Shown here: positions 16,042 to 24,559 of the stretch, piece by piece
Layout of the letters: each line of letters begins with the position of its first letter
How positions within the stretch are numbered: the stretch's first letter is position 1
Assembly: GCA_019509785.1 (NCBI GenBank)
Contig: JAEKLQ010000030.1
Coordinates: 1 to 64,000 of the forward strand
Direction of reading: 5' to 3'
DNA: 64,000 nt
Source: Fibrobacterota bacterium
Lineage (GTDB): Bacteria; Fibrobacterota; Fibrobacteria; UBA11236
Translations under genes and position numbers: made by a program
Notes under the pieces: generated by a model
Told to the model about the DNA's origin: nothing
Databases searched by the model: none
What the model saw: the letters and a program-made list of their open reading frames with translations, nothing else

Positions 16042-17765
16042 TACTGGACCTGGAACACTTGGTCTGGTCGGGCTTGGCGGCCCTCGCCGTGCTTTTCGTT
16101 TCCATCGCCGTGAGACTAAGAGAGGATCGCGAATTCGCCTTGTTGGGAAGCGGGCTGGCGCTGCTGTGCCTGGTGGTCGCCACCGACGTGTGGATCTTCT
16201 GCGATCCGGCGCCCAAGGCGGCCTTGGGATCCGCTTGGCTAGCGGCATTGCAGAATGCCCAGCAAATCGCCGCCTGCGCTTACGTGTGGGTGGCGCTGCG
16301 TTTTACCAACTCCCTTACCGGCCGCCCGGGCCTACCGGCTTTGCGCGCGCATGCGGCGATCCTGACGGCGCTGTGCCTGGGATTCTACGTCGATATACTG
16401 AGCCCGGCGGACCTCTTCGTGGCCGAGTCCCCCGCGGGATTCTTCACGGTGACGTGGGCCTTCGATTTCATCTATTCGCCCTACCTGATCTCGTTGTTCG
16501 CCTGGAACGTCGTCCTTACCCTACGCGGGTGGCGCGCTGCCAACGGCGAGGCGCGCCGCACCTTGGGGGCCCTCGCCATCGCCTATACCTTGCTGCTCTT
16601 AGGGGGTTGCCTCGATTTCATGGGCGCTTGGCGGCCGTACCTCCGCGTTCTCCCCAGCTCGACCATGCTGGCCGCCCTTTCCATGGGCGGCATCGGAACC
16701 TACCTCTTCACCGCCCGGCTCATCCGCCTCTACCAGAACCAGCGCGAGGCCATCCTGAAGATAGCCGCCATCCATGGCGACCTCGAGACCCATCGATCGC
16801 TGGGGGACTTGGGGCAATCGGCCGCCCACATCAGCGAGTCCATCCGGGACTTCGTGTCCGAAATGAAAACCGATGCCGAATCGCTGCGCCGCGATCCGGC
16901 GACGGCGGCCCGGGCCGAACCCGCGCGTATCGAGAACGCCAGGAGCCGGCTGGAGTCCTTCACCGGCGCCATCTTGGAATTTTCCCGCAGCGCGCGGATA
17001 GGGGAGCGTAGGCTCCTCTCGCCTTCCGCTTGGGTGGCCGAGTGCCTGGCCGCCATGCCGCCGGAAGAGCGAGACCTGGTCCGCGTGCTCGGCACGGTTT
17101 CCCGTCCCATCTCCGGGGATCCCGCCATGCTCCGTAAGGCCATGCGGGAGTTGATCCGCAATGCCTTGCAAGCGGGCGCCAGCCACGTCGAAGTCCGTCT
17201 CGCCGAGGGACTGGGCCGCTTATCGGTGGCCGTCCAGGACGATGGCTCCGGTTTCCCCTTCGATCAACTCGGCCGCATCGCGAGCCCCTTCTTCACCACG
17301 CGCAAGGCGGAAGGCGCCTGCGGATTGGGCGCATCCATCGCCCAGGGGATTTTCCGATCCCACGGCGGAAGCCTCTCGTATTATCCGGCCCTCACGCCAT
17401 CATTCCCGGGCCTGCTTGCCAATGCGACCCTCCCCCAACACTTCGGCTCCCAGGCCGGATGGCGCGGGGCATCCGGCTGGATCCTGATCTGCGACGTCGC
17501 CGCGCGCATCGACAGGTTCCTGGAGACCTGCGCCAACGTCGGGATCACGCCCACGGTGCGCGGGTCCGCCGAACCGGATACGGGGTCCGGGACCTCGTTT
17601 GCCATCGTGGACGCGGCCGCCGGAACGGTCGCTAGCCTGCCTTCGCGTTGGAAGCGGTTCCGGCTCGCGGGCGATATCGTGGACGGCGATCCCTATGGCG
17701 GAGGGAATTGGCTTCGCGAAGAAACCTTGATCGCCTGGGCGGCATCCGCGCCCCTGGCCGGCTAA
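16038..17765 (+). CDS. 7TM histidine-kinase-like protein (HK2) lacking the phospho-acceptor His
   Basis: A 575-residue protein whose ATG overlaps the HK1 stop (ATGA), so the two are coupled. About seven membrane helices span residues 5-235. The dimerisation motif reads LGQSAAHISESIRDF; against LGMSAASISHEIRNY of HK1 and LGESTAIINHEIKNY of HK3, the phospho-acceptor His is Glu at residue 267. The ATPase domain looks intact: N box ELIRNALQAGASHVEV, G boxes QDDGSGFPFD and ACGLGASIAQGI. A C-terminal extension of about 105 residues follows. It may modulate HK1 or act as a phosphatase rather than autophosphorylate; this is inference. Confidence 0.85.
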   Translation: MILDLEHLVWSGLAALAVLFVSIAVRLREDREFALLGSGLALLCLVVATDVWIFCDPAPKAALGSAWLAALQNAQQIAACAYVWVALRFTNSLTGRPGLPALRAHAAILTALCLGFYVDILSPADLFVAESPAGFFTVTWAFDFIYSPYLISLFAWNVVLTLRGWRAANGEARRTLGALAIAYTLLLLGGCLDFMGAWRPYLRVLPSSTMLAALSMGGIGTYLFTARLIRLYQNQREAILKIAAIHGDLETHRSLGDLGQSAAHISESIRDFVSEMKTDAESLRRDPATAARAEPARIENARSRLESFTGAILEFSRSARIGERRLLSPSAWVAECLAAMPPEERDLVRVLGTVSRPISGDPAMLRKAMRELIRNALQAGASHVEVRLAEGLGRLSVAVQDDGSGFPFDQLGRIASPFFTTRKAEGACGLGASIAQGIFRSHGGSLSYYPALTPSFPGLLANATLPQHFGSQAGWRGASGWILICDVAARIDRFLETCANVGITPTVRGSAEPDTGSGTSFAIVDAAAGTVASLPSRWKRFRLAGDIVDGDPYGGGNWLREETLIAWAASAPLAG

Positions 17766-17769
17766 TCAG

Positions 17770-17800
17770 GAATTATTTTTCGGGGCGAATTATTTTTCGG
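17770..17800. repeat. 14-bp direct repeat at convergent gene ends
   Basis: GAATTATTTTTCGG occurs at 17770-17783 and 17787-17800, between HK2 and the CPBP gene. The second copy contains the CPBP stop codon and last codons; the first duplicates it outside the gene. It looks like a small local duplication. Confidence 0.85.
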
Positions 17801-18518
17801 CGCTCCGGCGGGCGAAGGCGGAGGCGGCGACCCATGCCAGATTCGTCGCGAGATGCATCGCCATGACCGGATAGAGGGATCGGGATATGCGGAAAGCCAA
17901 AGCCAATAGGATCCCCGAGAGGACGCTGGTCCCGGCGAAAGCGAGGCCGGCGGCCCGGCCGGTCCCGCCGGTTCTTCCGCCAAGGTAAAGCCAATGATGA
18001 ATCCCGAACAGAACCGATGCCGCGCAAGCGGCCGGCCAGAATCCCCATCCGCCGGCGAGCGAGGGGAGCAGGTACCCCCAGAAAAACAAATCCTCGCCCA
18101 GAGGAGCCCAGAGCACGGCGTAGGCCGCGAACAATCCGGATACGGCGCGAACGGAAAGGCCCAACCGTCGGGAGGCGGTAAGCAAGGCGGCCTCCAGCGC
18201 CGCCGCCGGCGAAACCCGGGGGTCGCCCGCATATCCCCGCCGGCGCAGCCAAGACTCGTAGGCCAGCCCCGCCAAGCCGAGCTCCCAGATAGGCAAGGCG
18301 AATGCGCAGAGCATCCAAGCCATCGGAGCGGCGGTGAGGGCGGCCAACGGATTTCCCTTAGGCCAGCTTCCCGCGTATAGCGGCAAGGCGATCGCGAGGA
18401 CGGCATGGAACAGGAAGAAGGGCGCCCAACGGGATCGACGGGTTTCCCACCCCAACCCCAAGGTAAGCGCGAGGGCGATGAGAAGGGCGGCAGCGGGGGA
18501 GCGCAAGACCTCGCTCAT
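17790..18518 (-). CDS. CPBP/Abi-family membrane protein, degenerate glutamate motif
   Basis: A 242-residue protein with about seven membrane helices. The CPBP (Rce1-like) domain covers residues 130-240: motif 1 region APLGEDLFFWGYLLPSL, motif 2 ASVLFGIHHWLYL, motif 3 MAMHLATNLAW. Family proteases carry EExxxR in motif 1; here it reads EDLFFW, so the second Glu is Asp and the Arg is Trp. The His residues of motifs 2 and 3 remain. It may have lost protease activity or act differently. ATG 18518 was chosen because the upstream extension only mirrors the divergent gene. Confidence 0.8.
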   Translation of the reverse strand: MSEVLRSPAAALLIALALTLGLGWETRRSRWAPFFLFHAVLAIALPLYAGSWPKGNPLAALTAAPMAWMLCAFALPIWELGLAGLAYESWLRRRGYAGDPRVSPAAALEAALLTASRRLGLSVRAVSGLFAAYAVLWAPLGEDLFFWGYLLPSLAGGWGFWPAACAASVLFGIHHWLYLGGRTGGTGRAAGLAFAGTSVLSGILLALAFRISRSLYPVMAMHLATNLAWVAASAFARRSAEK

Positions 18519-18575
18519 TCGCCATCCCCTTCCGATCCGGCTGGGCGCGATCCCGGCGCTGCCGCCGCGGAGGCA

Positions 18576-19895
18576 TTGGTCGAGCGCTTCGCGCGGCAAG
18601 GCACCTTCGGGAATTGGACCTCCCTGGTTCCCGGGCGCGACTCCCGCTTCGCCTTCCCCGATTTCCTGAGGATGTTCATTTCGGTGCCGCGCCTCCGCAA
18701 GGATCTCGCTTTGGGCCTCATCTACAATTGGACCGCGGGCCGGGCGCGGCGTCCTGAGGGCTACAGCCAACGGCTCATCCCGGACCGCGCCGCGTCGGGC
18801 GGCAAATATACGTTTTTCCACTCCTCCTTCTGCGACCTGGTGGTTTGGGAAGCGCTGTTGGCGCATGCCCGGGCGCAGGGGGACATCCCCGCGCGCTACC
18901 GGCAAGGGGCCCTCGCGGCGGTCGACTTCGCCTTGGAAAACGGCCGCGCCATCCCTTTCGAAGAATCCTCCCTGACGGTGTTCTCCTACTATCCCAGCCG
19001 CGGCCATCTGGTGCCTCCTGAGCATCCTGCCTATAAGCATTTCCTTTCCTGGGATGCCGGCGTTCCCGACAATGATTCGACATGCATCGTATTGGGATCG
19101 CTACTGCGCCTCCTGATCGATTTGGGGGAACCGATGGAACGGCTGATGCGGCCGGCAGGCGTCATGCGGCAGCACTTGCGCTTGCTAAAAGCCCATGTCC
19201 ATCGGGAGGGCCGATACGGCGATGGATTCCTCAGCTATGCCAGCGGGGTGGCGCCGGGCGACCGCGGGATTCTCACCTGGATATTCGATCGCCATAACGA
19301 ATTGGATCCCACCAGCAATATCAACGTGCTGAACTTCCTGTCGCTTTTGCTCGCGGCCGGATTCCGCGATCTCGGCGCGGAGATAGCCGAGCTTGCGGGA
19401 GGCATCCTCGGGTTCCTGCGCCATCATGCCAGGGCGGGAAACCTATTCCATCCCCGGCTGCAGCAATACTATCCGCCGGCGTCCAGCCTGCTCTTCTGGT
19501 ACCGCTTCCTGCGAAACCTCGATTTGCTGGACGCGGAGTCGAGAAAACTATTCGATCCCGGCGATGCCATCGGGGAAATCGATGCGGCCATCCGAAGCCA
19601 TTCCGTTTTCCTGTTTTCCGGATCGGGGAATGTCCCTAATCCATCCGATGCCGCGCTGGCCTCGCCCTACCTGCAGCGCGCGGGGATCGGAATCGGCGAT
19701 TTCTCCGCTCCCTGGAATGCGCCACAAACAACCCTGGAACACTTCGGGACAAATTTTTACGAAGTCTTTCATCTACTCTATCCGGTGCAAGTCATTTGCG
19801 TAACCGAAGCTCTGCCCATCGCCGCTTACTTGCTTTTCGAAACCGAAAGAAAACGACAATCCGATAAGAAACGTGCGGCTCAAATTCAGTGTTAG
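18576..19895 (+). CDS. Alpha/alpha-toroid protein resembling terpene cyclases, function unknown
   Basis: About 440 residues, mostly helical, soluble. Helical pairs, the PDNDSTCIVLGSLLRLL segment (compare the DxDD region of squalene-hopene cyclases) and TSNINVLNFLSLLLAAG suggest the alpha/alpha barrel of terpene cyclases and protein prenyltransferases. It has DNDS rather than DxDD, so classic class II cyclisation is doubtful. The start is uncertain: ATG 18405 would overlap the divergent CPBP gene by 114 bases with a low-complexity N-terminus; TTG 18576 has GGAGG very close; ATG 18672 is later. A UbiA prenyltransferase lies two genes downstream. Confidence 0.6.
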   Translation: MVERFARQGTFGNWTSLVPGRDSRFAFPDFLRMFISVPRLRKDLALGLIYNWTAGRARRPEGYSQRLIPDRAASGGKYTFFHSSFCDLVVWEALLAHARAQGDIPARYRQGALAAVDFALENGRAIPFEESSLTVFSYYPSRGHLVPPEHPAYKHFLSWDAGVPDNDSTCIVLGSLLRLLIDLGEPMERLMRPAGVMRQHLRLLKAHVHREGRYGDGFLSYASGVAPGDRGILTWIFDRHNELDPTSNINVLNFLSLLLAAGFRDLGAEIAELAGGILGFLRHHARAGNLFHPRLQQYYPPASSLLFWYRFLRNLDLLDAESRKLFDPGDAIGEIDAAIRSHSVFLFSGSGNVPNPSDAALASPYLQRAGIGIGDFSAPWNAPQTTLEHFGTNFYEVFHLLYPVQVICVTEALPIAAYLLFETERKRQSDKKRAAQIQC

Positions 19896-20002
19896 TGCAA
19901 CTTTCCCGATTCTTGAGATTATTAGGGTTGGATTAATTGTGGATAGGTTGTTCGGCTACTGTGGATTCGTTGTTAAATTCTTGTTGGCTTTATGTTAACA
20001 GC

Positions 20003-20032
20003 TTGAATGGCTTGGTTTTTTGTTGATATACT
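20003..20032 (+). promoter_or_regulatory. Sigma-70-type promoter ahead of HK3
   Basis: TTGAAT (20003-20008) and TATACT (20027-20032) are separated by 18 bases, inside an AT-rich stretch (19896-20060) that stands out in this GC-rich window. Transcription would start near 20039, leaving a leader of about 47 bases before ATG 20086. Confidence 0.5.
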
Positions 20033-20085
20033 CGGCCTTGTATTGTTGAAAACCTAAATGCAAAGACCATAGGCCCCATCGGAAC

Positions 20086-21870
20086 ATGATCATCCTCCTC
20101 CAGGTTATCTGCTCCTTCCTTTTCGCAACCGGCTGCTTGTTTTCCCTCATCGATATGCGGACGAAATGGGATCGTAGCTTCAAGTATTTCGGTATATCGC
20201 TCATCCTTCTCTCCTTGATGGCGGCCATCGATTTGTGGGTCCGTCCCAGCCACGCCAGCCTGGCCGACAAATTGTTTTGGGAACGAATGCTGCACGTGCT
20301 CGCGTGTTTCTTCTTCCCCTTCTCATTGGGCTACCACCTGATGATCACGCGCTGGCCGACGATCACCCCGCTGAAAATCCTGATAGGCATGGGCGCCCTC
20401 TGCCTGCCGCTGGTCTTCACCGATCCCATGATCAACTCCCGGAATGGCTCCGTCATGGGAGGGCCGCTTTACTACGCCTTGTTCTTCCCCTTCGCGCTTT
20501 TCTACATCGGCTGCGCCAATTACGTCGTCATCCGCCGTCTGAAGACGGCAGTCGGGCATGAACGGAAAATCCTCTGGTTCCACCTGGCCGGTTTCATCCT
20601 GCTCGCCGGGTTCGGCTTGATCGATATGACGGGGGTCGCCAATCCGGCCACGAGAATCATCCCCAGCTTCAAGATCATCGGCATACTCGTCTACGGCGTC
20701 ATGGCGTCGCTCATCTTCGCGGAACGGTTCCTCATGATCTTGCGGGACAACCAGGCCACCTTCGCCAAGCTGGAAACCGCTTACCGGGATTTGGAACAGG
20801 TGAACGCGCTCAAGCAATTGGGGGAGTCGACCGCCATCATCAACCACGAGATCAAGAATTACATGTTCATGATCGGCGGCAACGCCCAGCTGCTCCGGGA
20901 AGCGGTCCCGCTTTCGGAGAAGGGCAGCCAGATCGTCGACAACATCATTACCTCGGTGGAGCGCCTGACCGAGTTCAGCGATGATATCCTGAAACTTTCC
21001 CGCACGGAAGTGGTGCGCGAGAAGCATCCCGTCAATCTCTCCCAGGTAATCCACGGCACCATCGAAAAGCATTTCCCCGGCCGCAAAGCCTGCTTCCAAC
21101 TTTCCGGCCTCGAACGGGAACGCTTCATGTTCGGCGATTGGAGCAAGCTCGAACAGGTCTTCGTGAACATCTTCAACAACAGTTTCGAAGCCAGCGGCGG
21201 GCAGCCGGTGGAGATCAAGGTCAAGGCGAACGCCACGGACACCACCCTGGTCGTGAGCGTGGAAGACGACGGCGTGGGTTGCGATGAAATGCAAATCGAC
21301 TGCCTCTTCAAGGCATTCTATACGACCAAAAAGCGGCAGGGCGGGACCGGGTTGGGCATGTCCATCACGCGTACCATCGTGGAAAGCCACGGGGGCCGCA
21401 TCAGCGCCTATTCGAAAAACCTCGCGCGCAAAGGCGAGCACGGCCTCAAGCTGGTCATGACCTTCCCCTTCTACGCGAGCAAGCTGGCCGAGGAGGCGGG
21501 CCGCAAGCACCCGATCGCCTTGGTGAAAGAAGGCATGGACAACTTCGGCGATATCATCCGCGTTTTCGGGAACCTCAAGGTGAATCCCTACGTCGTCGCG
21601 GACGTGGGCGATCTGTCCGGACTGGATGTCCCTCCCGAGTCCCTAACCGTGATCGTGAGCGCCAAGGCCATGGCGGATAATTTCACCCGCCTCGCCGATT
21701 ATCCGCAATTGTGCCTGGTTTCCCGCCATAAGCACAATCTCTACATCCTCGATCAGGGCCGTGGCAGCCGGCCCGAGATCTTCAGCGAGGAATACGTCGC
21801 TTCCAGCATGCTCCGCAGCCCGCGATCGCGCACCCGCTTCCGGGAACGGCAGCACCAGTTGGTGCCGTAA
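20086..21870 (+). CDS. 7TM sensor histidine kinase (HK3) with C-terminal extension
   Basis: A 594-residue kinase. Seven membrane helices span residues 1-222 and a short coiled coil follows (KLETAYRDLEQVNALKQLG). The HisKA motif STAIINHEIKNY carries phospho-acceptor His 254. The ATPase domain has the N box VNIFNNSFEASGG and G boxes EDDGVGCDEMQ and GTGLGMSITRTIV. About 120 residues follow the core (from VKEGMDNFGDIIRVFG on), with alternating strands and helices like a receiver fold but no phospho-acceptor Asp. N-terminal topology resembles HK2. It has its own promoter; its regulator may be the one at 13915. Confidence 0.9.
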   Translation: MIILLQVICSFLFATGCLFSLIDMRTKWDRSFKYFGISLILLSLMAAIDLWVRPSHASLADKLFWERMLHVLACFFFPFSLGYHLMITRWPTITPLKILIGMGALCLPLVFTDPMINSRNGSVMGGPLYYALFFPFALFYIGCANYVVIRRLKTAVGHERKILWFHLAGFILLAGFGLIDMTGVANPATRIIPSFKIIGILVYGVMASLIFAERFLMILRDNQATFAKLETAYRDLEQVNALKQLGESTAIINHEIKNYMFMIGGNAQLLREAVPLSEKGSQIVDNIITSVERLTEFSDDILKLSRTEVVREKHPVNLSQVIHGTIEKHFPGRKACFQLSGLERERFMFGDWSKLEQVFVNIFNNSFEASGGQPVEIKVKANATDTTLVVSVEDDGVGCDEMQIDCLFKAFYTTKKRQGGTGLGMSITRTIVESHGGRISAYSKNLARKGEHGLKLVMTFPFYASKLAEEAGRKHPIALVKEGMDNFGDIIRVFGNLKVNPYVVADVGDLSGLDVPPESLTVIVSAKAMADNFTRLADYPQLCLVSRHKHNLYILDQGRGSRPEIFSEEYVASSMLRSPRSRTRFRERQHQLVP

Positions 21871-21894
21871 GCCCTCACCGCTGCCCTCACCGCT
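21871..21894. repeat. Two tandem 12-bp repeats between HK3 and UbiA
   Basis: GCCCTCACCGCT is repeated head to tail at 21871-21882 and 21883-21894. The second copy contains the stop codon of the UbiA gene. It may simply mark a slippage site. Confidence 0.85.
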
Positions 21895-22771
21895 GCGCAA
21901 GCCAGCACATCCCGAGCGCGAAAAAAACCAGGTCCGCTTCCGCGAGCCACCCCGCCGCCCTTTTCCGGATTCCGCCCCCCAGATTCAGGCATAGGTAAAG
22001 GAAGGGGTAGAGGCCCAGGAACGCCAGGAAGGCCCCATGCATCCCATCCAATCGGCGCTGCGCAGTCAGTACGGCGATCAAGGCGATCCAGACGGCATCG
22101 AGGATCATCAATAGGAATTGGGATCGGCGGGCCCCCCAAGTAGTCGGCAAGGTCCTGATCCCCGCGGCCCGGTCCCCGGGTTCGTCCAGGATATCGTCGA
22201 AGAGGGTGTTGTTGAGGGTGCTGATGAAAAAGCCGGCCGCGAGCATCCAAACCGGAAATGCGCCCGCGAGTTCGCGTCCCGCCCCGAGAATGGGGACCAC
22301 GAACACCGAAGCGCCCCATAGGAACGATACGCATAGGTTTTTCATGAAGATCATTTCCTTGATGCGGACCAGATGGAAACCTCTGCCCGGGGCGAACCAA
22401 GGGATGACGCGGTAGGAATAGCCGGACCCCATGGTCAGGAGCAGCATGTGCATCCAATTCAGTTTTCTTTCCGCGACCAGGGTCCCTACGCTGCCCATCA
22501 AGGCGAGGATCCCGAGATAGAAGAAGATGCGCTTACCTTGGAAGAAAAGGAAGCGGCCCAAATCGTTGGCGAAATCCTCGACCGAATCGGTAAAACGGTT
22601 CAAGGTGTAGACGCCGAAGATAATCCCCATGAAGCTCAGGGAACTGGCCGCGTCGAACGGAAAGCCAAGGTAGCGTTGAACGGAATAGACGCAGAGCAAT
22701 CCCGCGGAGGAGAGGTACACCAGCGAGAAGGCGGGTTTCATTTCGGCGAATTTGATTTTTAACGCATGCAT
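21887..22771 (-). CDS. UbiA-family prenyltransferase
   Basis: A 294-residue integral membrane enzyme with about eight helices. Both Asp-rich UbiA motifs are present: NRFTDSVEDFANDLGR near residues 58-73 and DDILDEPGDRAAGIRTLP near 195-212. These bind Mg-polyprenyl diphosphate. UbiA enzymes attach isoprenoid chains to aromatic rings (quinones, haem, chlorophyll) or to sugars. No quinone pathway gene is adjacent; the acceptor could be the aromatic polyketide made by the genes at 7565-10219, but they are 12 kb away. It converges with HK3. Confidence 0.9.
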   Translation of the reverse strand: MHALKIKFAEMKPAFSLVYLSSAGLLCVYSVQRYLGFPFDAASSLSFMGIIFGVYTLNRFTDSVEDFANDLGRFLFFQGKRIFFYLGILALMGSVGTLVAERKLNWMHMLLLTMGSGYSYRVIPWFAPGRGFHLVRIKEMIFMKNLCVSFLWGASVFVVPILGAGRELAGAFPVWMLAAGFFISTLNNTLFDDILDEPGDRAAGIRTLPTTWGARRSQFLLMILDAVWIALIAVLTAQRRLDGMHGAFLAFLGLYPFLYLCLNLGGGIRKRAAGWLAEADLVFFALGMCWLAQR

Positions 22772-22925
22772 ACAATACCTTTGAATTCATCCGCGGCGAC
22801 GGCCATCGCCTCCGCGATTATGAACGCAAATATGTTTAATCATGCGGTCGCGACAAGGGCTAGCGTGATTTAAGTCATATCGTTACGAAGTTGAAAACGG
22901 AGAATTGATCGCCCATAGTTGGGGC

Positions 22926-22960
22926 AAAAAAAAGTAAACCCGGTACCGACGGGTTTTTTT
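22926..22960 (-). terminator. Bidirectional rho-independent terminator
   Basis: AAACCCG (22936-22942) pairs with CGGGTTT (22950-22956) around a seven-base loop. Eight A lie on the left and seven T on the right, so it can work in both directions. On the minus strand it ends the HTH gene (23657 to 23073). The rest of 22772-23072 shows no gene; it should hold the UbiA promoter. Confidence 0.75.
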
Positions 22961-23072
22961 ACAGTGAGATAAAGGCGAAGGAGATCATTACACGGAAGTT
23001 AACAGGGAAGAAGCGGAAACAAAATACAGACTCCGCCCATCCCCCTTCTTGTCAGCAATTGGAAAGCACTAA

Positions 23073-23657
23073 CTATGATGGATCGACCACGGTGATCCGG
23101 GCTTGATCCGGAATCGGCATTCCGGATTCGGTCGGAATGCCGGGCACGGGCGAAATACCGTCGTGGTCCGTCTCGGCGACGCCGTTCGCCGTCTTATGGA
23201 CGGGGTCCATCGCCCCATGCGAAGCGGGCCCGCGACGGCGCTCATGCCTTTGCATCAAGCGGTACACGTAGGCGACCGAAACGTTCTGGCCCACCGCCTC
23301 CAGCACCTCGGGCAACAATTCCTTGGCCTTCTTGGCCTGGCCCCGGGAGACTTGCGATTGCAGGCGCTCCACCAAGGCGCGCTCCTGATCGAGGGAAAGG
23401 TACGCGCGACGGCGTCCGCCGCGTCCCTTGCGGTCGAGGCTGTCGGGCCCGCCTTGGTTGTATTGCTTGATCCAAAGCCACACCGCCTGCTTGGAAACTT
23501 GCAGGAGATCGGAGACCCGGTGGGCATGGAACGGCCCGCGTCGGGTCAGCCAGATCGCGAGGCGCTTCTTGTAGGCGTCCTGGCTGGGGGCTTCCCGCAC
23601 CCATTTCGCCAGATCGTCATCGCTTAACCACGGATGGATTTGGGCTGGCATCTTCAT
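23073..23657 (-). CDS. IS630-like helix-turn-helix protein without DDE domain
   Basis: ATG 23657 follows AGGAGA by about eight bases, giving 194 residues. Residues 40-90 form a helix-turn-helix (VSDLLQVSKQAVWLWIKQY) then NQGGPDSLDRKGRGGRRR, as at the N-terminus of IS630-type transposases. Residues 95-150 resemble the second winged helix of those proteins. The DDE catalytic domain is missing and replaced by a 45-residue proline-rich tail. No terminal inverted repeats were seen. It may be a domesticated transposase fragment used as a DNA-binding protein. It has its own terminator and is divergent from mgtC. Confidence 0.7.
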   Translation of the reverse strand: MKMPAQIHPWLSDDDLAKWVREAPSQDAYKKRLAIWLTRRGPFHAHRVSDLLQVSKQAVWLWIKQYNQGGPDSLDRKGRGGRRRAYLSLDQERALVERLQSQVSRGQAKKAKELLPEVLEAVGQNVSVAYVYRLMQRHERRRGPASHGAMDPVHKTANGVAETDHDGISPVPGIPTESGMPIPDQARITVVDPS

Positions 23658-23811
23658 GGGGGAATCTCCTCCGGCCCATTGTACCATAACCCTATTTTTG
23701 CTTCGCAAGCCCAAAGCCGGATTTTTTCGGAAATTTTTTATCGGCGCCCGGTCCGATTCGCTTGTTTTCGGATCCGGGGAGGCATAAAATCGAGGTTACC
23801 ATGAGGGCAGA

Positions 23812-24519
23812 ATGTCGATTTTGAATCCGGACCCGGCCTTGGACCTTAAAACGGTGCTCATCCGTATTGCTTTCGCCATGGCGGCAGGCCTGATCCTGGG
23901 GCTGGAACGGGAAAGCCATGGCCGCGCGGCGGGGCTCAAGACCACCACCCTGGCATGCGTGGCTTCGTGCCTGGCCATGATCCTTTCCGAGGACTTCTAC
24001 CGGGAGTCAGTCCTGGGCGCGACCTCCGCCTTCCGGCCCGACCGCGCGCGCTTGGCGGCGGGCATCCTGACCGGCATCGGCTTCCTCGGGGCGGGGGCAA
24101 TCATCCGGCAAGGGACGCTCGTGCGCGGGGTAACTACTGCGGCGGTGCTTTGGTTCATCACCATACTTGGGCTCGCTTTCGGCAGCGGCCATATCACCGT
24201 CGGCATGCTCGGCACGGGAATCGCCTTCTTCGCCCTTTATGCGTTGCCGCACATGGAGACGCGCATCAAGAAGGATTTCTATTGCAGCGTTTCCGTGGTG
24301 CTCGGCCTCGACGGGATGACGGATGACGAGATCCGCGATCGCCTGGAGGTAACGGGCGTGAAGGTGCAACGCGTTTCCTACGACTACGACCTGGCCGGGC
24401 AAAAGCGCACCCTCCAATGCGAAATCAAGCTGCGGCGGAACGACGTCACCGCGCTCTCGCGCAAGGTGGTGGCGGGCCTGACCGCCTGCCCCGGCGTCGT
24501 CCGCGTGACATGGGGTTGA
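23812..24519 (+). CDS. MgtC/SapB-family membrane protein
   Basis: A 235-residue protein with about five membrane helices in residues 15-145. The family motifs GLILGLERESHGRAAGLKTTTL and GIGFLGAGAIIRQG are present, and a soluble ACT-like C-terminal domain covers residues 155-235. MgtC proteins aid growth at low magnesium and inhibit ATP synthase in Salmonella; family members elsewhere are less well known. The start ATG 23812 follows GAGGG by five bases. No magnesium transporter is adjacent. Confidence 0.9.
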   Translation: MSILNPDPALDLKTVLIRIAFAMAAGLILGLERESHGRAAGLKTTTLACVASCLAMILSEDFYRESVLGATSAFRPDRARLAAGILTGIGFLGAGAIIRQGTLVRGVTTAAVLWFITILGLAFGSGHITVGMLGTGIAFFALYALPHMETRIKKDFYCSVSVVLGLDGMTDDEIRDRLEVTGVKVQRVSYDYDLAGQKRTLQCEIKLRRNDVTALSRKVVAGLTACPGVVRVTWG

Positions 24520-24559
24520 CGCTAGCGTGGCTTGGGGCTGACTTAGCTATGTTTGCGTC

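Noticed and set aside
18405-18575. N-terminal extension of the toroid protein from ATG 18405
   Set aside because: It overlaps the start of the divergent CPBP gene by 114 bases and encodes only Gly/Pro/Ala-rich residues; kept as an uncertain alternative.
20323-21510. 395-residue reading frame opposite HK3
   Set aside because: It mirrors the kinase gene exactly, is rich in His/Glu/Asp runs typical of antisense frames in GC-rich genes, and has no recognisable domain.
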